Shown here: piece by piece, positions 31,690-40,261 of the stretch
Layout of the letters: the number at the start of each line of letters is the position of its first letter
How positions within the stretch are numbered: the first letter of the stretch is position 1
From: Methylobacter sp.
GTDB taxonomy: Bacteria; Pseudomonadota; Gammaproteobacteria; Methylococcales; Methylomonadaceae
Assembly: GCA_002928495.1 (NCBI GenBank)
Contig: PERF01000006.1
Coordinates: 1-45,145, forward strand
Length of the DNA stretch: 45,145 nt
Reading direction: 5' to 3'
Position numbers and translations under genes: made by a program
The notes under the pieces: generated by a model
What the model saw: only the letters and a program-made list of their open reading frames with translations
What the model was told of the DNA's origin: nothing
Database searches by the model: none

Positions 31690-33003
31690 TTATTTTTTTG
31701 CCTGTGCATCTAATGCCCGTAAATGCTCGAGCTTTTCTTTGATTTTGATTTCCAGCCCGCGCTCAACCGGGAAGTAAAATCGGGTACCGGCAAGGCCTTG
31801 CGGGAGATAGTCTTCCCCCGCAGCATAGGCCTCAGGCTCATCATGGGCATAACGATAAGCTTTGCCGTAATCCAGATTTTTCATCAGCCGGGTCGGAGCA
31901 TTGCGCAAATGTAAAGGCACTTCCAAACTACCGCTTTGCCCGGCTTGTTGTAAGGCCGCGTTATAAGCCGTGTAAACCGCATTGCTTTTAGGAGCGCATG
32001 CCAAATACAGCACTGCTTGCGCTAAAGTGAGTTCGCCTTCGGGGCTGCCCAGGCGTTCCTGCACTTGCCAGGCATCCAGGGCGATTTGTAAGGCACGCGG
32101 ATCGGCGTTGCCTATGTCTTCGGAAGCCATTCTGACAATACGGCGGGCCAGATAAGTCAAATCGCAGCCACCGTCTATCATGCGGCACAACCAATATAAG
32201 GCGGCATCCGGCGCGCTACCGCGAACCGATTTATGCAAGGCGGAAATCTGATTGTAAAATTCTTCCCCTTGTTTATCGAAACGGCGCGCACCGCCGGTTA
32301 ACACCGCTTGGGCAATGCTTTCGTCGATCACTTGGGTTTGCCTGGCTGAGGCCAGTTCCACTGCGATTTCCAGTAGATTTAACAAACGCCTGGCATCACC
32401 ATCGGCGGCTTCGGCAAACTGGTTTTTAATCGCGTCAGACATCTCAAGTTTGCGGTCACCATAACCTTTTTGTTGATCGGCCAGTGCCCTATTCAGCACC
32501 AGCAGCAAATCGTCGGGGTTTAACGCATTAAGCACATAGACTCTGGCGCGGGATAGCAAAGCGTTATTGAGGGCGAACGAGGGATTTTCAGTAGTGGCGC
32601 CGATAAAATAAACCGTGCCGTCTTCCACGTGCGGCAAAAAAGCGTCTTGTTGGGCTTTATTAAAGCGGTGGACTTCGTCTACAAACAAAATCGTGCGTTG
32701 GTGGGATTGCTGCTTTAACCGTTGCGCTTCACTCACGGCGGCTCGTATTTCCTTTACGCCGGCCAATACTGCCGAAACCGGCATGAATTCAGCACCCGAG
32801 GTCTCTGCAATCAGCCGTGCCAGTGTGGTTTTGCCGGTGCCGGGCGGCCCCCAAAACACCATCGAATGCAGACGCCCCGATTTTACCGCCTCGTACAGCG
32901 GTTTGCCGGGCTTTAGAATGTGGGTCTGGCCGGCGTATTCGTCCAGCGTTTGAGGCCGCATCCGGTCGGCAAGCGGCTGTGTGGAGTCGGAAAAAATATT
33001 CAC
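31690..33003 (-). CDS. rarA: Replication-associated recombination protein A (RarA/MgsA AAA+ ATPase)
   Basis: A 437-residue clamp-loader-like AAA+ ATPase. It has LADRMRPQTLDEYAGQTHIL, the Walker A GPPGTGKTTLARLIA, the Walker B LFVDEVHRFNKAQQDAFLP, the sensor region FIGATTENPSFALNNALLSR and the C-terminal tetramerisation region with DAALYWLCRMIDGG and YLARRIVRMASEDIGNADP. RarA acts at stalled replication forks. It follows lolA by three bases, the conserved lolA-rarA order of Gammaproteobacteria. Confidence 0.95.
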   Translation of the reverse strand: MNIFSDSTQPLADRMRPQTLDEYAGQTHILKPGKPLYEAVKSGRLHSMVFWGPPGTGKTTLARLIAETSGAEFMPVSAVLAGVKEIRAAVSEAQRLKQQSHQRTILFVDEVHRFNKAQQDAFLPHVEDGTVYFIGATTENPSFALNNALLSRARVYVLNALNPDDLLLVLNRALADQQKGYGDRKLEMSDAIKNQFAEAADGDARRLLNLLEIAVELASARQTQVIDESIAQAVLTGGARRFDKQGEEFYNQISALHKSVRGSAPDAALYWLCRMIDGGCDLTYLARRIVRMASEDIGNADPRALQIALDAWQVQERLGSPEGELTLAQAVLYLACAPKSNAVYTAYNAALQQAGQSGSLEVPLHLRNAPTRLMKNLDYGKAYRYAHDEPEAYAAGEDYLPQGLAGTRFYFPVERGLEIKIKEKLEHLRALDAQAKK

Positions 33004-33006
33004 TAA

Positions 33007-33654
33007 TCAGTCGGACACAATATCGGCATTTTTCGGCGGTGTAAAATCGAACAAATCGCCTTTGATTGGAGGATTGAGCTTGATATTGGAAAAATAAATA
33101 TGGGTAAGCTGGCCAAAGTTGTCATTCAATTCCATACCCGCCAAAACACCATTTAATAACCCGATTAGCACATATTTGAAGCTGCTATCCTGGTTTTTGG
33201 GTAGCAATTTGACCCAAACCAAGCCTTCGTCGGTACCTTGTTTAAGCATGGTGAAGTTTTCTTCCAGGGAAATTTGACCGCTTAAGAGTAGCGCTGGCGT
33301 AGAACCAATGGAATCATCCAGTTTTTTTATGGTGACTTGTTCCAAGTCGGCATCATAAAACCAAACTTTCCCGGAATTGGCTAGAATTTGTTGTTGAAAC
33401 GGTTTTTTATAGTCCCAGCGGAATTTGCCGGGTCTTTGCAGGTAAAACTCACCGTAACTGGTTTGGATGGGTCTTTCGGCTTCATCGAGTAAAACCTGCT
33501 TAAAGTCGGCAGTTAATGCCTTGGTCGCCCGCAAAAACTCCTTGAGCTGGTCTACCGGTTGGGAGTCGGCAAAAGCAGGCTGGATGGCAGACCCGATAAA
33601 CAACGCCAATAACGGGAAAACATATCGAATTGTCTTGAATTTATTCATTTTCAT
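33007..33654 (-). CDS. lolA: Outer-membrane lipoprotein carrier LolA
   Basis: A periplasmic chaperone of about 215 residues that carries lipoproteins from LolCDE to LolB. The signal peptide is basic (KMNKFK), hydrophobic (YVFPLLALFIGSAI) and ends in PAFA before DSQPVDQL. The mature domain has ALTADFKQVLLDEAERPIQ and a GEFYLQRPGKFRWDYKKPF strand typical of LolA. The start is uncertain: ATG at 33654 or 33648, or GTG at 33660, all inside the end of mrcB. No clear ribosome site is seen, so translational coupling to mrcB is likely. Confidence 0.92.
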   Translation of the reverse strand: MKMNKFKTIRYVFPLLALFIGSAIQPAFADSQPVDQLKEFLRATKALTADFKQVLLDEAERPIQTSYGEFYLQRPGKFRWDYKKPFQQQILANSGKVWFYDADLEQVTIKKLDDSIGSTPALLLSGQISLEENFTMLKQGTDEGLVWVKLLPKNQDSSFKYVLIGLLNGVLAGMELNDNFGQLTHIYFSNIKLNPPIKGDLFDFTPPKNADIVSD

Positions 33655-36007
33655 TATCACTAGTGGAGTCGCTGTCCGGAATTAAATTGTCAAACCACGA
33701 TTTAGCCCGGTTGATGGGAGAATCAACGCAAGCGGAAGACTCAGTGGGCTCGGAACCTGCTATGTAAGGGTATTGCTCAGCGCCTTCGCATTCTTCGCTG
33801 GCTCTTTCGCCGGTGTAAGGATCCACCCAAACCAATTTCACATTGTCGGGCGGTGTTAACACGACCGGCTGTTTCGATATCTGCCGCATTAAAGCAGTCC
33901 AAACTTGCAGTGCTCCGCTGGATCCGGTCAAGCCTACCGGTTTATTGTCGTCACGGCCAATCCAGACCACGGTCAAATAATCACCACTGTAACCGGCAAA
34001 CCAACTGTCTTTGGAATCATTGGTGGTGCCGGTTTTACCGATCAGGCCGAAGTCTTGGGGTATCGATAAATAGGCGGTGCGACCGGTACCTTTATGCATG
34101 ACTTCCTGCAGTATGGTATTGACAATATACGTTGCGGCCGGATCAACCACTTGCCTGACATTAAATGGATAACTTTGCAAACGCTCCCCGTTGGCCGCCA
34201 CCACTGACCGTATGGCTCTTAGTGGCGTTAAAAAACCGTCGCCGGCAAAGGTTTGATACAGCTGAGCCACTTCAATCGGACTGAGTTCGGCAGTGCCGAG
34301 TAAAAACGAAGGAAATAAATCGACTTCGCGATTAATCCCCATGCTCCTTAAGGTCTTGGCAATTTTACCGATGCCCACATCCATGCCGATTCTAACCGTG
34401 GCTAAATTATAAGAATGCGCCAGAGCCGAGTGTAAACCAATTAAGCCGTGTTGTTTATGATCGTAATTTTTAGGTTCCCAGAGTTTTCCGCCGCCTGCCT
34501 TGATTTGAATGGCGCTGTCGTTAACCAGGGTGGTAATAGTATATCGGGCCGGATTTTCCAAAGCGGTTAGGTAAATAACCGGTTTAATCAACGAACCAAT
34601 CGGCCTTACCGCATCCAAAGCCCGGTTGAATCCGGCAGCGGAACTGTCCCGCCCCCCCGCCATGGCGGCAATTTCACCACTGTCCCGGCGGGTGACTACG
34701 GCGGCGGTTTCGAGATTTTTTGCCTTGGGCAATTTTTCCAATTGCGCCAGCTTGCTGTCGATTGACTGCTCCAAAGCATTTTGCGCCCGCGAATCCAGCG
34801 TGGTAAAAATATTCAAGCCCTCGGAGGTCAGGTCTTCTTCCCGGTATTCCTGTTTAAGCTGGCGCTTGACCAATTCCATAAAGGCGGGATAGCGGTTGGC
34901 CGACCGATGGGTTTTACTGATAACGCTAAGCGGTTTTGCCTTGGCTTCATCGGCTTGAGCAACGGTGATGTGATTCTCCGTTGCCATCTCATCCAAAACC
35001 AGGTTCCGGCGTTGCAAGGCTCGTTCCTGAAACCGCCGCGGATCATAGTAAGATGGCCCGCGCACCAAAGCCACCAGTGAAGCTAATTGCTCAAGCGGCA
35101 AATCCTTGAGCGAGGTGCCGAAATAAAACTGGCTGGCCAGTCCGAAACCGTGTACCGCGCTGCCGCCATCCTGCCCTAAAAAAACTTCGTTAAGATAAGC
35201 TTCCAGAATCTCGTCTTTGCTGTAGCGGTATTCCAATATCAAAGCCATACAGACTTCGTTAATTTTACGCCACAGACTGCGTTCGGAAGTCAGGTAAAAA
35301 TTTTTTACCAGCTGCTGGGTGATCGTGCTGCCGCCTTGCACGATGCTGCCGGCTCTAAGATTGGCCACCATCGCACGGGCTATGCCCTTAAGGGAAACGC
35401 CATGATGCTGATAAAAACTACGGTCTTCGGTGGCTATCAGGCCTTTTACCAGCGTTTCCGGCGCTTCCCCAAGCTTTATCAGGACGCGGTCTTCTTTGAT
35501 GGTAGGGTAAAAGCTGCCGATTTGCTCAGGATCCAGACGTAAGATGGCAACCCCTTGATCGCTGTCGAAATCAGTCATTTGGCTAATGCTATTGCCGTTG
35601 AACAAAATTCGTACCTTGGCGCTAGGCTGGTGCTGATCCCAAAAATTGAATTCCCGGCTTTTAAGACTGACGCTGTTACCTTCACGTAAATAGGTGCCTT
35701 CAGCAGTCAATTGCCCGGTTTGCCGGTAACGCAGGGCGACCAGTAAAGTTTCCAGTTCGTCGGCAGATAGGTTAAGTCCCGCATACAATTCGGCTGGGCT
35801 CGCAAATACATGGGCTGGAATTGCCCAACGTTTGCCTTCGAATTGCTGACGGACATTGAAATCAAGATAACCGATGTAACTGGCCAGGAGAAAAAACAGC
35901 ACTCCACACGCCAGTAACAAAAAGTTGCGCAGCCATTTGGGAGCGCTTTTGTTTGCTGTCTTGGCTTTGTTGTATCTTACGCTGCGTTTTCGTGGGGATT
36001 GTGCCAT
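33641..36007 (-). CDS. mrcB: Penicillin-binding protein 1B (transglycosylase/transpeptidase)
   Basis: A 788-residue bifunctional murein synthase. A basic cytosolic tail leads to one membrane segment (about 27-48), then a UB2H-type domain (about 60-150), which identifies PBP1b. The glycosyltransferase domain has the catalytic Glu194 in ATEDRSFYQHHG and QGGSTITQQLVKNFYL. The transpeptidase domain has Ser472 in GSLIK, SYN (532-534) and KTG (658-660). The Cys pair near the C-terminus (EECEG and SACVD) may form a disulphide. No standard ribosome site precedes the ATG. LolA-rarA lie downstream, overlapping. Confidence 0.93.
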   Translation of the reverse strand: MAQSPRKRSVRYNKAKTANKSAPKWLRNFLLLACGVLFFLLASYIGYLDFNVRQQFEGKRWAIPAHVFASPAELYAGLNLSADELETLLVALRYRQTGQLTAEGTYLREGNSVSLKSREFNFWDQHQPSAKVRILFNGNSISQMTDFDSDQGVAILRLDPEQIGSFYPTIKEDRVLIKLGEAPETLVKGLIATEDRSFYQHHGVSLKGIARAMVANLRAGSIVQGGSTITQQLVKNFYLTSERSLWRKINEVCMALILEYRYSKDEILEAYLNEVFLGQDGGSAVHGFGLASQFYFGTSLKDLPLEQLASLVALVRGPSYYDPRRFQERALQRRNLVLDEMATENHITVAQADEAKAKPLSVISKTHRSANRYPAFMELVKRQLKQEYREEDLTSEGLNIFTTLDSRAQNALEQSIDSKLAQLEKLPKAKNLETAAVVTRRDSGEIAAMAGGRDSSAAGFNRALDAVRPIGSLIKPVIYLTALENPARYTITTLVNDSAIQIKAGGGKLWEPKNYDHKQHGLIGLHSALAHSYNLATVRIGMDVGIGKIAKTLRSMGINREVDLFPSFLLGTAELSPIEVAQLYQTFAGDGFLTPLRAIRSVVAANGERLQSYPFNVRQVVDPAATYIVNTILQEVMHKGTGRTAYLSIPQDFGLIGKTGTTNDSKDSWFAGYSGDYLTVVWIGRDDNKPVGLTGSSGALQVWTALMRQISKQPVVLTPPDNVKLVWVDPYTGERASEECEGAEQYPYIAGSEPTESSACVDSPINRAKSWFDNLIPDSDSTSDNENE

Positions 36008-36142
36008 GGAGGTAAATAGGAAATGAGTTTCCTGTCGGGTAGCAGGTAGCGATTCAGGATTGCCGGTTTATTAAAATTTATGATCCTTTAGCCTACTGTA
36101 ATCGGCTGAAAGTGAATCTTTTATGAACAATCATCTTAAGGT

Positions 36143-37945
36143 TTAATTGATTTTGATGTCATTCAGCAGAAAATGTTGTTGACTGCTGAGCTCAGGATCC
36201 GGCCGGCCGAGAATGTAACCTTGCCCGTAATTGATGCCGATATCCCGTAAAATGGTTATCGCCTTAGGGGTTTCCACATATTCGGCAATGGTTTTTTTGC
36301 CTAAACGCTGGGCAATTTGGTGCATGGAGCGGACCAGTACCTGATCGGTTTCATCGTCAACCAGATTACGGATAAACTGACCATCGATTTTTACATAATC
36401 GACCGGGAATTTTTTCAGGTAATTGAAGGAGCAGAAACCTGCGCCGAAATCGTCTAATGCGAAATGGCAGCCCAACGCTCTCAATTGATTGATCATAATA
36501 CGCGTGCGATCAAAATTTTCCACGGCGGCGGTTTCGGTAATTTCAAACGTCAGCCGGTCCGGGCTGACCCAGGACATTTCCAGTTTTTGCTGTATGAATC
36601 TGACAATGGCATCGTCTTGAAAAGCGTTGCCCGATAAGTTGATGGCTAGTGATACATGCGAGAAGCGAGACGGCAAGGCCGCCAAAAACTCAATTGATTT
36701 TTCGATCACCCAAAGTTCAATGCCATGAATCAAGCCCATGCGTTCGGCAACCGGAATAAACTCGCCTGGGGTAATGATCTTACCATCCACCGTTTTCATG
36801 CGAATGAGCACTTCATGGTGGGATATAGTACCATCCTGAAGATTAACAATAGGTTGAAAAGCTAGAAAAAAACGGTTATTGCTAAGCGCTTCCCGAATCA
36901 CCGGCACCCAGTAGGCATCACGCTGACGTTCCTGAAACGCCTGATCTTCCTCGCAATAAAGCCAGATTTTGTTACGGCCTTTTTTCTTGGCGATGGTGCA
37001 CGCTTGGTGGCCTTTGGAAATAAGTTCGGCAGGATGCTTGACAGTCTCCGGTGAAACCAGCATAGCTATGCCGATGGAAGCAGTGATGTTATAGCTGGCA
37101 TCACGCACCCTGAAGCGAAAACTTTCCAGTTGGCGGGTGATTTGTTCGGAAACTGCTTTGGCCTGTTCGGGCGAGGATTGATCCAGATACAGGCATAACT
37201 CGTCCGAACCGATACGGGCAAACAATCCCATGCCGTGAACCGCTTTTCTTATCACGGTAACAACTTCCACTAAAAGCCGGTCGGCTGCATCAAAGCCTTC
37301 AATATCATTAACCAGACCAAAACGGTCCAAATCGATAAACAGCAAGGCGCCATTTTGCAATAATTTGCCGTTTTTATGTAACACCAAGCGTAAATGTTGC
37401 TCCAGACTATGGCGATTCAACAGACCGGTTAAATCGTCATGGGCCACCATGTACTTGAGCTTGGCATCCAGCAGCTTTCTGGTAGACAGTTCGGTGATCA
37501 GTTTTTCCTGCTGTTGAAAACGCAAAAAACGTTCGTGCTTTAAAACCAGCAAAAAACCAACTAATTGCAGAAGCTCTTGAAAACGGTAAGGTTTGAAAAT
37601 CTCATAAGTTTGGTATTCGCTCCCCAAACCTAATGCTTCAGGCTCTTGAGCCTGCTCTTTTCGAAGGATGATAAACGACAAAAAAATCCCGCCGTTTTCG
37701 TGGGAAAGGGATTTACACATCTCTTTGATATGGCATTGAGGCAAATCTTCATCAATGATCACCACACCCAAATCATTCGGATTGTCCTGATAAAGCCTTA
37801 AGACTTCGTATACTTTGCTGCCGTCATTGGCTACGGCAATGTTGGTAAAGCCGCCGCTCTTTAATAACTTCACCAATTCCTCGCACGACCATGTGTCCGC
37901 ATCGGCAACGATGATTTTTTTTTGTTTGTGCACCTGATTCAGCAT
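36143..37945 (-). CDS. REC-GGDEF-EAL protein, GGDEF degenerate (cyclic-di-GMP signalling)
   Basis: A 600-residue cytosolic protein with three domains. The N-terminal receiver-like domain has acidic residues (Asp15, Asp17), a candidate phospho-Asp65 in VVIIDEDLP and Lys118 in IFKPY. The GGDEF domain (about 165-335) carries GSDEL (246-250) instead of GGDEF, so cyclase activity is doubtful. The EAL domain (about 345-595) has EVLIR (378-382), NLSGN, FEITE, DDFGAGFCSFNYLKKFPVDYVKID and should still bind metal and c-di-GMP. I infer a phosphodiesterase, perhaps with the GGDEF part binding GTP as a regulator. The histidine kinase at 5495 is not adjacent, so its partner is unknown. Confidence 0.88.
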   Translation of the reverse strand: MLNQVHKQKKIIVADADTWSCEELVKLLKSGGFTNIAVANDGSKVYEVLRLYQDNPNDLGVVIIDEDLPQCHIKEMCKSLSHENGGIFLSFIILRKEQAQEPEALGLGSEYQTYEIFKPYRFQELLQLVGFLLVLKHERFLRFQQQEKLITELSTRKLLDAKLKYMVAHDDLTGLLNRHSLEQHLRLVLHKNGKLLQNGALLFIDLDRFGLVNDIEGFDAADRLLVEVVTVIRKAVHGMGLFARIGSDELCLYLDQSSPEQAKAVSEQITRQLESFRFRVRDASYNITASIGIAMLVSPETVKHPAELISKGHQACTIAKKKGRNKIWLYCEEDQAFQERQRDAYWVPVIREALSNNRFFLAFQPIVNLQDGTISHHEVLIRMKTVDGKIITPGEFIPVAERMGLIHGIELWVIEKSIEFLAALPSRFSHVSLAINLSGNAFQDDAIVRFIQQKLEMSWVSPDRLTFEITETAAVENFDRTRIMINQLRALGCHFALDDFGAGFCSFNYLKKFPVDYVKIDGQFIRNLVDDETDQVLVRSMHQIAQRLGKKTIAEYVETPKAITILRDIGINYGQGYILGRPDPELSSQQHFLLNDIKIN

Positions 37946-38119
37946 GGGTAATTATCGCGCCTTAAAACTTTTTAGCTAATTAAATAGATCCTTTTTAAAA
38001 AGCCCCGAGTTGTATGTTAAAAAAAACAGACTAGTCTTTGGTATAAGTTTTACGGCAAATTTCATGCAAAATTTATATAAGCTGAATAATACACTGTTTA
38101 GTATAGAGAAAAAAAAATA

Positions 38120-38977
38120 ATGGCGCTACAAACTTATCATGATCTTACGATTTCCGATTTACTTAACGGAGATTTACAACTGGCAACCCTACCCAGTATC
38201 TATCTTGAGTTAGTCAAGGTTATCGATGATCCTAGAAAGTCTGCACTGGACGCTGCGCGCGTGATAGATAAGGATCCCAGCCTTACCTTAAAGCTTCTTA
38301 AGTTAGTTAATAGCGCATTCTATGGCTTCCCGGCTCGAATTGCATCAATTGATCGCGCAATCACCTTGGTCGGCAACCGGGATTTACTCAATTTAACGCT
38401 GAGCACGGTACTGATTGATAAGTTTTCCTCATTACCCGGCAGTCTCATTTGTATGCACGATTATTGGTCGCGCAGCTTACGTTGCGCATTATTGTCCAAA
38501 GAAATTAGCATGCTGATCGATACCCCGAAAAAATTGGATACGGATTCCGTTTTTATTTGCGGACTCTTACACGACATCGGACAGCTGGTGTTTTTTCGCA
38601 GAATTCCGGAGTTAGCCAGAGAAATCAATATGATTATTGACGATAACTGCAGTAACGAGGTTGAAGTGGAACTTTCCATATTGGGGTTTGACCATTTTGA
38701 AACCGGCGCCGGATTAGCCAGACTTTGGAATCTGCCGGAGGTGATTCGGCAATCCATTCTGCAGCACACCAACCCAGCGTATGATGGCGAGTTTAAATCA
38801 GTGGCAACCATCACCCGAGCCGCCAACCATATCTGTAAAATGCATCCCGACCATAGCTTTCACAGTCTGGCCGGACTGGGTTTAAGCGAAGATAAGGTAG
38901 ATAGGGCGTTAAACAAAATGCTCGATGAGTTCGAAGCTATCTTTCAAGTGTTTTTCCCCTCCAGCGCCGCCGCTTGA
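38120..38977 (+). CDS. HDOD domain signalling protein
   Basis: A 285-residue protein that is mostly one HDOD domain: LPSIYLELVKVIDDPRKSALDAARVIDKDPSLTLKLLKLVNSAFYG, ASIDRAITLVG, then FICGLLHDIGQLVFF with an HD pair and LPEVIRQSILQHTNPAY. HDOD proteins are non-enzymatic relatives of HD phosphohydrolases that act as signalling scaffolds, often near c-di-GMP and chemotaxis genes, as here. It is read away from the GGDEF-EAL gene (174 bases between) and converges with the MinD-like gene (9 bases). The AT-rich leader 37946-38119 contains no clear promoter. Confidence 0.87.
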   Translation: MALQTYHDLTISDLLNGDLQLATLPSIYLELVKVIDDPRKSALDAARVIDKDPSLTLKLLKLVNSAFYGFPARIASIDRAITLVGNRDLLNLTLSTVLIDKFSSLPGSLICMHDYWSRSLRCALLSKEISMLIDTPKKLDTDSVFICGLLHDIGQLVFFRRIPELAREINMIIDDNCSNEVEVELSILGFDHFETGAGLARLWNLPEVIRQSILQHTNPAYDGEFKSVATITRAANHICKMHPDHSFHSLAGLGLSEDKVDRALNKMLDEFEAIFQVFFPSSAAA

Positions 38978-38986
38978 CCCTAAAAA

Positions 38987-40237
38987 CTATTTGTTAAGCA
39001 ATACCCTGATGGTTTCCAGCAGGTTTCGGCTGTCACCCCAAAAACCACTACCGAATCGCTGACGATAAACCGCCGACAGGTTTTGTAACAAGTCATCAAA
39101 ATCCTGCTGGGAAACAGTGTTTCCGGCAACCTGTTCAAGAACCCGAGCCGATGGATTTTCGATAGCGCGACCAAATTGACGCTCATAGGTTTTAGCCAAA
39201 GCGTGATACATTTGCTTGATTTTGGTGTCAGACCCGCGCGCATCGACCAACAGCACGGCCATGATGTGGCTAATATCTTTAACCGGATGGCCGTAGCGTT
39301 TTTCAAAAACCGATTCCAGGCTCAGAATGAGCTCTTTCATATCGGATTCGGTATAAGCCTCATCGGTGAATTGGCCGTAAAATTCGAGCAACGCTTTTTT
39401 AGCGGGCGGCAAAAGCGTATTTTGATTTTTATCCGCCTCATCCGAAAGCGCTTTCTGTTTCCAAAAATGGCTAAAATAAGGCAAGTTTTGCTCGTTGACC
39501 AAATGCCGCCGGATTAAATCCGCTAAAGCGGAAAAACAACAACTGGCCGGACAATCGGGATGCAACACAACCACCGGGGTTTGCCGCGCGACTGCATCCG
39601 CCATAGCACGGTCTGTGGCGATATAACCCAAGTAGCTCATTTGAATATTGATATAACGTTTAACAACAGCTTGAAAACGTTTAAAAATACGATGACCGAT
39701 TTCATAACTGGCAACATTATTCACCAGAATTAAAACGGCTTTGTTTGTACCTCGCTTTACCAGCAATCGGAGCAGAGCAAACGCGTCGGTTAGCGAGGTC
39801 GGCTCGGGGGTTACGACGACAATACGGTATTGCGCCGCACTAACAAAATCCAGCACATTATTATCAATACCGGCGGCTGTATCCACCAAAATATAATCGT
39901 AGCTATTCTCTAAAGTTGCCAGAGAATCGATTAATAACTTTAATTCCGGCGGTTTTAAATTTGTGCAGGTTTGTATACCCGAGGCCGCCGGCAAAACATG
40001 GATGCCTTGCGGACCCTCAACGATAATTTCATCAAGCGTTTTTTCCTGCTTTAGCAAATGCTCCAGGGTATGGGCCGGATTAATATTCAACAATATATTG
40101 ACATTAGCCAGGCCGGTATCGGCATCGAACAGGCAAACTTTGGCATCCCGGCTGGCCAAAGCCAGCCCCAAATTCACGGTAACACTGGACTTCCCTACTC
40201 CGCCTTTGCCGCTGGTAATCGCTATTACCGATGCCAT
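38987..40237 (-). CDS. MinD/FlhG-family P-loop ATPase with a three-repeat C-terminal tail
   Basis: A 416-residue protein. Residues 1-255 are a deviant-Walker ATPase: ITSGKGGVGKSSVTVNLGLALA, DADTGLANVNILL, YILVDTAAGID and PEPTSLTDAFALL, nearest to FlhG (flagellar number control) among MinD/ParA proteins. It lacks the N-terminal DQA-type helix of FlhG. The rest, from about 285 to 416, is not part of the usual family. It contains three copies of a motif ending ExRxFG (conserved Gly at 316, 356 and 396) exactly 40 residues apart. It lies 24 bases downstream of the nspC-like gene. Calling it FlhG outright would be too strong because no flagellar genes flank it. Confidence 0.8.
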   Translation of the reverse strand: MASVIAITSGKGGVGKSSVTVNLGLALASRDAKVCLFDADTGLANVNILLNINPAHTLEHLLKQEKTLDEIIVEGPQGIHVLPAASGIQTCTNLKPPELKLLIDSLATLENSYDYILVDTAAGIDNNVLDFVSAAQYRIVVVTPEPTSLTDAFALLRLLVKRGTNKAVLILVNNVASYEIGHRIFKRFQAVVKRYINIQMSYLGYIATDRAMADAVARQTPVVVLHPDCPASCCFSALADLIRRHLVNEQNLPYFSHFWKQKALSDEADKNQNTLLPPAKKALLEFYGQFTDEAYTESDMKELILSLESVFEKRYGHPVKDISHIMAVLLVDARGSDTKIKQMYHALAKTYERQFGRAIENPSARVLEQVAGNTVSQQDFDDLLQNLSAVYRQRFGSGFWGDSRNLLETIRVLLNK

Positions 40238-40261
40238 TAAGGTTTACCTGAAGGAAACTTA

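Noticed and set aside
36060-36125. Sigma-28-like GCCGATTA box upstream of mrcB on the minus strand
   Set aside because: The TAAA partner is only 13 bases away instead of about 15, and a flagellar sigma factor is not expected to drive PBP1b.
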